From Sulfitobacter faviae (lineage in GTDB: Bacteria; Pseudomonadota; Alphaproteobacteria; Rhodobacterales; Rhodobacteraceae), in assembly GCF_029870955.1 (NCBI RefSeq), contig NZ_PGFQ01000001.1, positions 372,001 to 436,000 of the forward strand: a stretch of DNA of 64,000 nucleotides. Direction: 5' to 3'. This document shows, piece after piece, positions 36,854 through 45,973 of this stretch. Below the pieces are notes generated by a model, which saw only the letters and a program-made list of their open reading frames with translations, ran no database searches and was not told the DNA's origin. Both the position numbers and the translations under genes were made by a program. The stretch's first letter is position 1; each line of letters starts with the position of its first letter.

Positions 36854-37501
36854 TTACTTCAGCGCCGCTTCGCAGAAGGCGCGGATGCGTTCGGCATCCT
36901 TCATCCCCGGCGCGCTCTCAACCCCCGAAGAGACATCAACCTGTCGCGCCCCGGTGAGGGCAATCGCCTCCCCCACATTCTCGGCGTTCAGCCCCCCGGC
37001 GAGCATCCAAGGCTTCGGCCAGCGCCGCCCGGCGATTAGCCGCCAGTCAAAGGCCAGCCCGTTGCCCCCCGGCAGCACGGCATCCTTGGGTGGTTTGGCA
37101 TCGAGCAAAAGCTGATCCGCGACGGTGACATAGTCGTTCAGCAGCGCCAGATCATCGCGATCGGCCACGCCGACGGCTTTCATCACCGGCAGTCCATAGC
37201 GCGCCTTGACCTCGGCCACCCGCGCCGGGCTTTCGCTGCCGTGCAGCTGTAGCATGTCCAGAAAGGGCACCGCGGCCAGCAGCGCATCCAGCGCCGCATC
37301 GTCGGCATTGACGGTCAGCGCGACCTTGCAAATGCCGTCAGGCACCGCCTCGGTCATATGCGCCGCGGCCTCCAGCGACAGATGGCGGGGGGATTTTTCG
37401 AAAAAGACGAACCCCAGCGTGCGTGCGCCCGCCAGAAGGGCGGCGGGCACATCGGCAGGGTCGGTCAGACCGCAGATTTTTACGTTAACGTTCTCAGGCA
37501 T
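36854..37501 (-). CDS. trpF: Phosphoribosylanthranilate isomerase
   Basis: Third step of tryptophan synthesis from anthranilate. The 215-residue TIM-barrel protein starts with [12 protein letters not shown] (catalytic Cys) and has [34 protein letters not shown] and [15 protein letters not shown], all TrpF signatures. It is last in the ihfB-lapA-trpF run on the minus strand, 9 bases after lapA. Confidence 0.97.
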   Translation of the reverse strand: MPENVNVKICGLTDPADVPAALLAGARTLGFVFFEKSPRHLSLEAAAHMTEAVPDGICKVALTVNADDAALDALLAAVPFLDMLQLHGSESPARVAEVKARYGLPVMKAVGVADRDDLALLNDYVTVADQLLLDAKPPKDAVLPGGNGLAFDWRLIAGRRWPKPWMLAGGLNAENVGEAIALTGARQVDVSSGVESAPGMKDAERIRAFCEAALK

Positions 37502-37510
37502 GGGTGGGGT

Positions 37511-37861
37511 TTAGCCTGCTTCGTCGAGCAGCGCCAGCACCTCATCCTTGCCCTGATGCTTCTCTTCCTTGAGGCGGATCACCTCACGCTCCAACCGGCG
37601 CCGCTCGCGTGCCTGCCGCGCCAGTTCGGCCCGGTGGCCGTGTTCGCGGATCCATTCCCAAACGAAGCCCACCAAAAGCCCTACGATGATCCCGCCAAGG
37701 ATCACGATAAAGAGCGGCAGTTCGATAGAGGGGTTCACGGCAAACCAACCTGAAATCTCGGTCGGAAGCACTTGAAGTGTCACGATGTTCCGGTTCGCCA
37801 GAGCAACGGAAACCAGCGCAATCGCGAAAAGCGCGATGCAGGCATAACGAATGTAACGCAT
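37511..37861 (-). CDS. LapA-domain inner-membrane protein
   Basis: 116-residue membrane protein of the LapA/DUF1049 family, which in other bacteria helps assemble lipopolysaccharide or interacts with its quality control; role here not established. Two membrane segments (residues about 5-22 and 45-68, LPLFIVILGGIIVGLLVGF) are followed by an Arg/Glu-rich coiled tail. The start overlaps the ihfB stop as TGATG, and trpF follows closely. Confidence 0.85.
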   Translation of the reverse strand: MRYIRYACIALFAIALVSVALANRNIVTLQVLPTEISGWFAVNPSIELPLFIVILGGIIVGLLVGFVWEWIREHGHRAELARQARERRRLEREVIRLKEEKHQGKDEVLALLDEAG

Positions 37862-38145
37862 CAGCTTTTCCCGTTCAGCCGGTCACGCAAGAGCTTGCCC
37901 GTCTTGAAGAAGGGCACATGCTTTTCTTCGACATTCACCGTCTCACCGGTGCGCGGGTTGCGCCCCACTCGGGCATCGCGTTTCTTAACGGAAAAAGCAC
38001 CGAAGCCGCGCAATTCGACCCGGTCCCCACGCGCCATGGCGCCCGTGATCTCATCAAAGACCGTGTTTACGATCCGCTCAACATCACGTTGATAAAGATG
38101 CGGATTGTCGTCAGCGATCTTCTGGATCAGTTCCGACCGGATCAT
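37861..38145 (-). CDS. ihfB: Integration host factor subunit beta
   Basis: DNA-bending HU/IHF-family protein of 94 residues; partner of IhfA. The family signature is [20 protein letters not shown] and the DNA-contacting arm is [10 protein letters not shown]. The N-terminus [17 protein letters not shown] is typical of beta subunits. It is translationally coupled to lapA, and the rpsA terminator lies between it and rpsA. Confidence 0.96.
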   Translation of the reverse strand: MIRSELIQKIADDNPHLYQRDVERIVNTVFDEITGAMARGDRVELRGFGAFSVKKRDARVGRNPRTGETVNVEEKHVPFFKTGKLLRDRLNGKS

Positions 38146-38367
38146 GGCACGTCCCCCGAGAATTTATTGATGTCTTACCCGACTATAGGAAATAACGCCC
38201 CACACGGGAAGGTGTTCCACCAGCGCCGCGATAGATTTTTCGCAGCGAAACCCCTGTTATTTCGGCCCTTTTCCGCCGCCTGCCGCCGCTGAAGGCCAAG
38301 GCGCGTAGGGATTGGGCATAAGGGCTAAAACCCGCTTCGCGATTCGACCCCGCCCCCGGAACAGCAA

Positions 38368-38397
38368 AAGGCCCCGCATGTCGCCATGCGGGGCCTT
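38368..38397 (-). terminator. Rho-independent terminator of rpsA
   Basis: Perfect 13-base stem AAGGCCCCGCATG/CATGCGGGGCCTT with a 4-base loop; on the minus strand the right arm runs into TTTT. It begins about 30 bases after the rpsA stop and separates rpsA from ihfB. Confidence 0.93.
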
Positions 38398-38429
38398 CGC
38401 TAAGGTCACATATTCAACGTGGAATATGC

Positions 38430-40105
38430 TTACTCGTCGTCGCCTTTCAGCGCCGCACCAAGGATGTCGCCCAAGCTCGCGCCGGAGTCGGAGGAACCGT
38501 ACTGCTGTACCGCCTCTTTCTCTTCCGCGATCTCGCGTGCCTTGATGGAGACGCCCAGACGGTGTGCTTTCGCGTCGACGTTGGTGATGCGCACGTCGAC
38601 CTTGTCACCGACCGAGAAACGCTCGGGCGCTGTTCGGCACGGTCACGGCTGAGGTCGGAACGACGGATGAAGCTCTTCATGCCTTCGTATTCGACTTCGA
38701 TGCCGCCATCTTCGATGGAGGTCACGGTCACGGTCACGATCGAGCCGCGCTTCACGCCGCCCACGGCTTCGGCGAACTTGTCACCGCCGACGTTCTTGAT
38801 CGACAGCGAGATGCGCTCCTTCTCGACGTCCACTTCGGAGACAACGGCCTGAACCACGTCACCTTTGCGGTAGTCTTGGATGGCTTCTTCGCCGCGCTGG
38901 TCCCAGCTGAGGTCGGAGAGGTGAACCATGCCGTCGATGTCACCGGGCAGGCCAACGAACAGACCGAATTCGGTGATGTTCTTGACTTCGCCTTCGACCT
39001 CGGTGCCCTCGGGGTGGGTCTCAGCAAAGACTTCCCATGGGTTGCGCATGGTCTGCTTCAGACCAAGGGAAACGCGACGTTTGGCGCTGTCGATTTCCAG
39101 AACCATGACTTCGACTTCTTGCGAAGTGGAGACGATCTTGCCGGGGTGCACGTTCTTCTTGGTCCAGGACATCTCGGAGACGTGGACCAGACCTTCGACA
39201 CCGGGCTCCAGCTCGACGAATGCGCCGTAGTCGGTGATGTTGGTCACGCGGCCGCTGTGCACGGAACCCAGCGGGTATTTCGCGCCAACCAGATCCCACG
39301 GATCTTCCTGCAGCTGCTTCATGCCGAGGCTGATGCGGTGGGTCTCTTTGTTGATCTTGATGACCTGAACCTTGATGGTCTCGCCGATCGACAGGATCTC
39401 GGACGGGTGGTTCACGCGGCGCCATGCCATGTCGGTGACGTGCAGCAGGCCGTCGACACCACCAAGGTCAACAAACGCACCGTATTCGGTGATATTCTTG
39501 ACCACACCATCGACGGTCTGACCTTCGGTCAGGTTGCCAATGACTTCGGCACGCTGTTCGGCGCGGGACTCTTCGAGGATCGCACGGCGCGATACAACGA
39601 TGTTGCCACGACGGCGGTCCATCTTGAGGATTTGGAACGGCTGCTTGAGACCCATGAGCGGGCCTGCGTCGCGCACGGGGCGCACATCGACTTGGGAGCC
39701 GGGCAGGAATGCAACTGCGCCGCCGAGGTCGACGGTGAAGCCACCTTTGACACGGCCAAAGATCGCGCCTTCGACACGCTCTTCTGCGGCATAGGCTTTT
39801 TCCAGACGATCCCAGGCTTCCTCACGGCGGGCCATTTCGCGGCTGATGACGGCTTCGCCACGCGCGTTTTCGACTTGGCGAAGGAAAACTTCGACTTCGT
39901 CGCCAACTTCGATTTTGGGGGATTCGCCGGGATCAGCAAATTCTTTCAGCTCAACGCGGCCTTCCATTTTGTAGCCGACGTCGATGATGGCTTGGCCCGC
40001 TTCGACAGCGATCACCTTGCCTTTGACGACTGTGCCCTCTTGGGGCGTGTCCATTTCAAAGCTTTCGTTAAGAAGCGCTTCGAATTCGTCCATTGCTTTA
40101 GTCAT
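38430..40105 (-). CDS. rpsA: 30S ribosomal protein S1 (frameshifted in this sequence)
   Basis: Six-S1-domain mRNA-binding ribosomal protein, essential for initiation on most mRNAs. The product starts MTKAMDEFEALLNESF and repeats of GxVxNITEYGAFVDL type are visible. Near the C-terminus the frame slips after SDLSRDRAEQRP; one added base in the GGG run (plus strand) at 38625-38627 restores PERFSVGDKVDVRITNVDAK and the terminal SLGDILGAALKGDDE, ending at 38430, about 558 residues. Because S1 is essential and the alternative tail is Arg/Ser nonsense, I treat this as a sequence error. Confidence 0.95.
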
Positions 40106-40519
40106 GTAGCTTTTCGTATCCTTATCAAATGTTTCTGGCCGCGCGGTTGTCTCCGCCGGTCTGGAGTTGCAATTGGTCGTTGTGGTGGCACCGTGCCGTT
40201 CTTGTCAGAGAAGCTCCGACATAAAAGCACAGCGGTTGACCCGCAGCCGAACGCAAACAAAAGAGGGCCGGTTAGTACCGACCCTGCCCGCTATATCGCG
40301 TCCGAAGCTGTAACCGCCCCTTAGACAAGGCGCGTATAGGCGAATTTTGACGCTCCTGCAAGGGCTATGGCGTGCTGGCCGGGGATATGCGGGGTTCTGC
40401 CGGGCAAGGGTTCCATAGCACGCCCGGGGATAGAGGGCACCACAACTGATCAGGGCCATCGCGGCGCTGCAACCTCTTCATAGCGATCTGCACGGCCTCC
40501 GCCGCGGTAAGCCTGCCGC
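40106..40519. other. Region between rpsA and the response regulator gene
   Basis: About 410 bases upstream of rpsA that must contain its promoter. On the minus strand AGGGTCGGT and ACCGGCCCT (40264-40272 and 40277-40285, one mismatch) form a hairpin followed by CTTTTGTTT, a plausible terminator for the upstream response-regulator transcript. No RNA gene is recognised. Confidence 0.45.
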
Positions 40520-41272
40520 TCACCCGCCCCAGCCCGCGCCCAGCCCCGGCGCGGGTTTCGGCGGATCGGCAAGATCGCCTTCGGCAAGGTCACTGCCTTG
40601 ATAGCTGGCAAGGTCCTCAACAAACTCCCACAGACGCAAGAAAGTATAGTCGACCTTCCCCAACGCCTCCGCCACGGCGGCGGGGTTCGACCGGTCCAAG
40701 GCGCATAGCGCGCGCATGTTCTCATTCATCATCGGCTTGATATCCTGCGCGCATTCCTCGGTGAACCGCCGTAGAACGCTTCGCAGTTCAGACCGTTTTT
40801 GCTCCTGCGTGGCCACGCCCAGTTGCAGCGCGGTCTTGTGAAGCGCGTGAAAGGCGGAACGCCTCAGCGTGCTTTGCGAGAGTTCATCCTTGGCGATATA
40901 GTCACTACAGCCGCCGCGCAGCGCTTCGATTGCGACGTCGCTCTGCTCCGTCCCGGTGACCATCACCGTGGCCACACCGCCGTTGCGCGGGTGGGCGCGG
41001 ATCATCTGCAAGCCGCGCAGGCCATCCCCATCGGGCAGGTTGTAGTCCAGCAAGATGAGGTCAAACGCCCCCTCATCCAACTGCTGAGCAAGGGCGGCGA
41101 CGCTCTCTGCCTCGGTCAAAGAAACCGGAAAGTCCAAGCCACCGCAGAGCCGTTTGATCCGCATCCGATCAAAGCGCTGGTCATCGACGATCAGGATACG
41201 CGCCGCCGCCAAAGGCCCCGCCGCGCCATCCGCCCTATCGCCTGCACCGCTTCCGCGCCTTGCCACGCTCAT
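40520..41272 (-). CDS. Response regulator receiver protein
   Basis: 250-residue protein with an N-terminal receiver domain: acidic pair in ILIVDDQRFDRMR, phospho-acceptor Asp in LILLDYNLPDGDG, Thr in VMVTGTEQSD and Lys in DYIAKDEL. The C-terminal half is helical without a recognised DNA-binding domain. A different frame continues past the stop with SGRLTAAEAVQIAMKRLQRR; one added G near 40525 would extend the protein to about 40365, so its C-terminus is uncertain. No kinase is adjacent. Confidence 0.83.
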   Translation of the reverse strand: MSVARRGSGAGDRADGAAGPLAAARILIVDDQRFDRMRIKRLCGGLDFPVSLTEAESVAALAQQLDEGAFDLILLDYNLPDGDGLRGLQMIRAHPRNGGVATVMVTGTEQSDVAIEALRGGCSDYIAKDELSQSTLRRSAFHALHKTALQLGVATQEQKRSELRSVLRRFTEECAQDIKPMMNENMRALCALDRSNPAAVAEALGKVDYTFLRLWEFVEDLASYQGSDLAEGDLADPPKPAPGLGAGWGG

Positions 41273-41402
41273 CAGCCGTCCCCCTGCTTTGCCTCGGCAT
41301 TTAGACCCACGGAGCCTAACAAATGGTTAACCCGCCCCTATTCGCCGCCAGCCTTGCAGAGGAATGTTGCGGTGGCGCGGCGGGGCCGCTACATGAGCCG
41401 CC

Positions 41403-42104
41403 ATGAGTGATACAACACGCCCCCGCCGCAACTTCTATGGCCGCCTCAAAGGCAAAGCGCTGAAGAAGTCGCAAAAGACCTATATTGACGAAGACCTCGA
41501 CGCATTGTCGCCGGGGGCCGTCGATTGGGAGAGCAATCCCGACCGTAGGCCCCTCGACCTCGATACGCTGTTTGGCGGGCGCAAGGTCTGGCTGGAAATC
41601 GGCTTTGGCGGCGGTGAGCATCTGGTGCATCAGGCCGGGCAGAACCCCGATGTGGGCATCATCGGCTGCGAGCCCTATATCAACGGCGTCGCGATGTTGC
41701 TGGGCAAAATCCGGCGCGCGGGCGTGGACAACCTCGCCATTCATCCCGGTGACGTGCGCGATATGTTCGACGTGCTGCCCGAAGCCTCCATCGACCGGGC
41801 GTTCCTGCTTTATCCCGATCCTTGGCCGAAAACCCGTCACCACCGCCGCCGTTTTGTCACGCCCGAGCATCTGGAGCCCTTGGCCCGCGTGTTGAAACCC
41901 GGCGCGATCTTCCGCGTGGCGACGGATATCGAAGACTACGTTCGCCAGACGCTCGAACAGGTGCCGCAGCATGGGTTTGATTGGCTGGCCGAAGGGCCTG
42001 ACGATTGGCGCGCGCCTTGGGATGACTGGATTTCGACCCGCTATGAGCAAAAGGCGCTGCGCGAAGGGCGCACCCCGCATTACCTGACCTTTCGCAAACG
42101 CTAA
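41403..42104 (+). CDS. trmB: tRNA (guanine(46)-N7)-methyltransferase
   Basis: SAM-dependent enzyme making m7G46 in the tRNA variable loop. The 233-residue protein has the SAM loop LEIGFGGGEHL, the acidic position in GCEPYINGV, the family signature FLLYPDPWPKTRHHRRRFV and the C-terminal STRYEQKA. The start ATG 41403 gives the usual basic N-terminus. It precedes aroA with about 100 bases between. Confidence 0.96.
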   Translation: MSDTTRPRRNFYGRLKGKALKKSQKTYIDEDLDALSPGAVDWESNPDRRPLDLDTLFGGRKVWLEIGFGGGEHLVHQAGQNPDVGIIGCEPYINGVAMLLGKIRRAGVDNLAIHPGDVRDMFDVLPEASIDRAFLLYPDPWPKTRHHRRRFVTPEHLEPLARVLKPGAIFRVATDIEDYVRQTLEQVPQHGFDWLAEGPDDWRAPWDDWISTRYEQKALREGRTPHYLTFRKR

Positions 42105-42210
42105 GTATTTGCAGCTGATACCACCCCGTTTCCAATCCATCGCACGCGCGGCGATGGACGCTGCCGCCCGCCTGCGATAATAGGAACCTTGAGCAGATCA
42201 GAGGTACCTC

Positions 42211-43562
42211 ATGTCCAGTCACGGCAGCCCCATTCCCATGTCATCGCGCGCCTGCGGGCCGCTTAGCGGCACCGCCGAAGTGCCCGGCGACAAGTCGATC
42301 TCGCACCGCAGCCTGATCCTTGGCGCTATGGCTGTGGGCGAGACCACGATCACCGGGCTTTTGGAGGGGCAAGACGTGCTCGACACCGCCAAAGCCATGC
42401 GCGCTTTCGGGGCCGAGGTGGTCGACCACGGCGGCGGTTCCTATTCCGTGCATGGCGTGGGCGTCGGCGGCTTTGCCGAGCCGGACAATGTGATCGATTG
42501 CGGCAATTCCGGCACTGGTGTGCGGCTGTTGATGGGGGCGATGGCGACCTCTCCGATCAGCGTGACCTTCACGGGCGATGCCAGCCTCAACAGCCGCCCG
42601 ATGGCGCGGGTGACCGATCCGCTGGCGCTGTTTGGCACGCAATCCGTGGGCCGCGCCGGGGGCCGCCTGCCGATGACACTGGTCGGCGCCGCCGAGCCTG
42701 TGCCGGTGCGCTACACCGTGCCCGTGCCTTCCGCGCAGGTGAAATCCGCGGTGCTGCTGGCGGGGCTGAATGCGCCGGGCAAAACCGTGGTGATCGAGGC
42801 CGAAGCCACCCGCGACCATACCGAACGGATGCTGGCGGGCTTTGGCGCCGAGATCACGGTTGAAGAGACCGACGAGGGCCGCGTCATCACCCTGACCGGC
42901 CAGCCCGAGTTGAAGCCGCAGCATATCGACGTGCCGCGCGACCCCTCCTCCGCCGCTTTCCCGGTTTGCGCCGCGCTGATCGTGCCCGGCTCGGACGTGC
43001 TGGTGCCGGGCATCGGGTTGAACCCGACCCGCGCAGGGCTGTTCACCACCCTGCGCGAAATGGGCGCGGATCTGACGTATGAAAACGAACGTACCGAGGG
43101 CGGCGAGCCTGTGGCCGACCTGCGCGCAAAGTTCTCGCCCAACCTCAAGGGGATCGAAGTCCCCCCGAACGTGCGGCGAGCATGATCGACGAATACCCCG
43201 TGCTCTCTGTCGTTGCAGCCTGTGCGACGGGCGAGACCGTGATGCGCGGCGTCAAGGAACTCCGCGTCAAGGAAAGCGACCGGATCGAGGCCATGGCCAG
43301 CGGCCTGCGCGCCAATGGGGTCGCGGTCGAAGACGGGCCGGATTGGTGGACTGTCAAAGGGCTGGGCCATGGCAATATCCCCGGGGGTGCGACCTGCCAA
43401 AGCCATCTCGACCACCGTATCGCCATGTCGTTCCTGATCCTTGGCATGGTCGCACAACAGCCGGTGCAGGTGGACGATGGCGGGCCCATCGCCACCTCCT
43501 TCCCGATTTTCGAGCCGCTGATGGCCTCTTTGGGTGCACAGGTCGAACGGTTGCCTGCGTGA
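42211..43562 (+). CDS. aroA: 3-phosphoshikimate 1-carboxyvinyltransferase (EPSP synthase; frameshifted in this sequence)
   Basis: Sixth step of the shikimate pathway. Two pieces (to GIEVPP; from [15 protein letters not shown]) are in different frames; one added C in the run at 43161-43166 gives [16 protein letters not shown] and about 450 residues. Signatures: [46 protein letters not shown] and [12 protein letters not shown]. The segment [10 protein letters not shown] has Ser where class I enzymes have LRxRPM, pointing to the class II type. The stop overlaps the next start (GTGA). Confidence 0.95.
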
Positions 43563-44062
43563 CAGGCAACCGGCTGATCTGGCTCAGCCTTTGCGCTGCA
43601 CTGGCCTTTGCAGCCCTTGCGGGCTTTGCCGAGACAGATCTGCGCGCGGCGGGCATGGGCGTCTTGGACGGGCGGCTTCTGGGCTATGATCTGCCCGGGG
43701 CGCGCGCCTATCTGTCAGCACTCAGCCCCGAACAGACGGCGCTGTATCTCGGCCAGTTCCGGCTGGCCGACACCGCGTTTCCTGCCCTCTTGGCGCTTGC
43801 CCTGCTGCTGTGGTTCCGGCGCTGGTCGTCGGGCGGGCTGCGGCTGGGGCTGACGCTGGCCGTGGCACTATATCTGGGGGCGGATTACACCGAAAACATG
43901 CTGATCGGGCGGCTGGTCGAATTGGGGCCGGACCGGATCACCGCACAGGCCGTCGCAACGGCGAGCCTGTTCACAAAGGCGAAATGGGTGATACTGGCGG
44001 GCTGTTTCACGGCGGCCCTGCTGCTTGGCCTACGGGCCCGGAACAAAAGGAATTTGCAATGA
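43559..44062 (+). CDS. Hypothetical membrane protein between aroA and cmk
   Basis: 167-residue protein with about four membrane helices: residues 4-20 ([17 protein letters not shown]), around 70-90 ([13 protein letters not shown]), 98-112 and 135-155. I do not recognise a family. The GTG start overlaps the aroA stop as GTGA and its stop overlaps the cmk start as ATGA, so it is translated as part of an aroA-X-cmk unit. No signal or catalytic motif is seen. Confidence 0.75.
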   Translation: MTGNRLIWLSLCAALAFAALAGFAETDLRAAGMGVLDGRLLGYDLPGARAYLSALSPEQTALYLGQFRLADTAFPALLALALLLWFRRWSSGGLRLGLTLAVALYLGADYTENMLIGRLVELGPDRITAQAVATASLFTKAKWVILAGCFTAALLLGLRARNKRNLQ

Positions 44063-44685
44063 CAGATAACAGAACCAACGGCATCACCGTTGCCATCGAC
44101 GGCCCCGCCGCTGCGGGCAAAGGCACCGTGGCCAAGGCGGTGGCGGCGCATTTCGGCTTTGCGCATCTCGACACCGGGCTTTTGTACCGCGCGGTCGCGG
44201 CCAAGACCCTCACCGGGATGGACCCCGAGGAAGCGGCCCAGACCCTCGCCCCCGTCGATCTGGAAGACCCTACTCTGCGCAGCCCCGAGGTGGCCCAAGA
44301 GGCCAGCAAAGTGGCGGTGATCCCCGCAGTGCGTGCCGCCCTTGTGCGGTTCCAGCGCAGCTTTGCCACCCGCGCGGGCGGCGCGGTGCTCGACGGGCGC
44401 GACATCGGCACGGTGATCTGCCCCGACGCGCCGGTCAAACTCTTCATCACCGCCAGCCCCGAAGTGCGCGCACAGCGCCGTTTCGCCGAACTGTCGGGCA
44501 AGGGGATCGAGACCAGCTATGAAGATGTGTTGGAAGATGTACGCCAGCGCGACCTGCGCGACATGAGCCGGGACCAAGCGCCGCTGAAACCCGCCGAGGA
44601 CGCCAAACAGATCGACACAACGGAAATGGCGATCGAAGATGCGGTGGCCGCCGCCGTGGCCTTGGTCGAGGCGAAACGGGGCTAA
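44059..44685 (+). CDS. cmk: Cytidylate kinase
   Basis: Phosphorylates CMP and dCMP. The 208-residue protein has the P-loop [16 protein letters not shown], the CMP-binding [10 protein letters not shown] and [19 protein letters not shown], and the lid [21 protein letters not shown] 44059 overlaps the stop of the preceding small membrane gene. In many alphaproteobacteria cmk leads into rpsA, but here rpsA is on the other strand 4 kb away. Confidence 0.97.
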   Translation: MTDNRTNGITVAIDGPAAAGKGTVAKAVAAHFGFAHLDTGLLYRAVAAKTLTGMDPEEAAQTLAPVDLEDPTLRSPEVAQEASKVAVIPAVRAALVRFQRSFATRAGGAVLDGRDIGTVICPDAPVKLFITASPEVRAQRRFAELSGKGIETSYEDVLEDVRQRDLRDMSRDQAPLKPAEDAKQIDTTEMAIEDAVAAAVALVEAKRG

Positions 44686-44700
44686 CCCCGCTGCGAAAAG

Positions 44701-44720
44701 GGTGGGCGCTGTCGCCCACC
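44701..44720. terminator. Hairpin between convergent cmk and metK
   Basis: Perfect 8-base stem GGTGGGCG/CGCCCACC with loop CTGT; an A4 run on the left gives it a T tract for the minus-strand metK transcript. Confidence 0.7.
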
Positions 44721-44730
44721 CCCTCAATAC

Positions 44731-45911
44731 TTACACAGCCGTTTTCAACTGATCGACCAGATCGCGGCGCTCCCAGCTGAAACCGCCATCCGCGTCGGGC
44801 GCGCGGCCAAAGTGGCCATAGGCCGCCGTGCGCTGGTAGATCGGCTTGTTCAACTGCAAATGCTCACGAATGCCGCGCGGGGTCAGGTCAATGATCTGGC
44901 GGATCGCCTTTTCGATCGCCGCGTCATGCACGTCACCGGTGCCATGGGTGTCGCAATAGATCGACAGCGGCTCGCTCACGCCAATCGCATAGCTCAACTG
45001 GATGGTGCATTTGTTCGCCAGCCCTGCCGCCACGACGTTCTTGGCCAGATAGCGCGCCACATAGGCCGCCGAACGGTCGACCTTGGTTGGGTCTTTGCCC
45101 GAGAACGCGCCGCCGCCATGCGGTGCGGCCCCGCCATAGGTATCGACGATGATCTTGCGCCCGGTGAGGCCCGCGTCGCCATCCGGCCCGCCGATCACGA
45201 AAACGCCGGTGGGGTTCACGTGCCAGACGGTGTCGGCGTCGATCCACCCCTCGGGCAGCACCTCACGGATATAGGGCTCCACGATCTCGCGGATATCGGC
45301 GCTGGTCTGGCTTTCGCTCTCATGCTGCGTCGACAGCACGATGGAGCTTACGCCCACCGGTTTGCCGTTCTCGTAACGCACCGAGAGTTGGCTTTTCGCA
45401 TCGGGCCGCAGGGTCGGCTCGGTCCCGTCTTTGCGCACCTCGGCCAGACGGCGCAGGATCGCATGGGCGTAGTGGATCGGCGCGGGCATCAACTCGGGCG
45501 TCTCATCGGTGGCAAAACCGAACATGATGCCCTGATCGCCTGCGCCCTCTTCCTTGCCATCGGAGGCATCGACGCCTTGGGCGATATGCGCCGACTGCGG
45601 GTGCAGCAGATTGGTGATCTCACATGTCGCGTGGTGGAACTCATCCTGCTCGTAACCGATGTCTTTGATGCAGGCGCGGGCGATATCCTCGACACCCGCC
45701 AGATATTCATCGAGCTTGGTCTTGTTGGCCAGCCCGACCTCGCCCCGATCACGACGCGGTTGGTGGTGGCAAAGGTTTCGGCGGCGACCCGCGCTTCGGG
45801 TTCCTCGCTGATGAAAGCGTCGAGGATGGCATCGGAAATCCGGTCGCAGACCTTATCCGGGTGCCCCTCGGAAACGGATTCCGAAGTGAAAGTATAGTTC
45901 TGACGGGACAT
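44731..45911 (-). CDS. metK: S-adenosylmethionine synthase (frameshifted in this sequence)
   Basis: Makes SAM from methionine and ATP; essential. The N-terminal part ([20 protein letters not shown]) and the rest (from [16 protein letters not shown] and upstream) are in different frames; one added base in the run at 45743-45746 restores [14 protein letters not shown] and about 393 residues. Further signatures: [16 protein letters not shown] [13 protein letters not shown], and [23 protein letters not shown] 45911 ([13 protein letters not shown]) is preferred, with GGAG six bases before it inside the riboswitch. Expression is predicted to be shut by SAM/SAH binding to that leader. Confidence 0.96.
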
Positions 45912-45915
45912 GTAG

Positions 45916-45961
45916 TGCTCCAATAAAAATTACGCACCACGTCAGGAAGCCGTTGTGGTGC
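45916..45961 (-). promoter_or_regulatory. SAM/SAH riboswitch controlling metK
   Basis: On the minus strand, GCACCAC (45961-45955) pairs with GTGGTGC (45940-45934) around the conserved AACGGCTTCCTGAC, followed by an AT-rich linker and TTGGAGCA (45923-45916). This matches the known SAM/SAH riboswitch consensus (CACAACGGCUUCCUGGCGUG ... UUGGAGCA). The GGAG segment is both the pseudoknot partner of GCUUCC and the Shine-Dalgarno of metK, so ligand binding should block translation. Upstream arm AAGCCGTT (45975-45968), overlapping the lnt stop codon, is perfectly complementary to the aptamer core AACGGCTT (45954-45947). Confidence 0.92.
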
Positions 45962-45973
45962 TCTCCCAACGGC

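Noticed and set aside
38876..40324. 482-codon open frame antisense to rpsA
   Set aside because: Mirrors the codon bias of rpsA on the opposite strand and has no domain motifs of its own.
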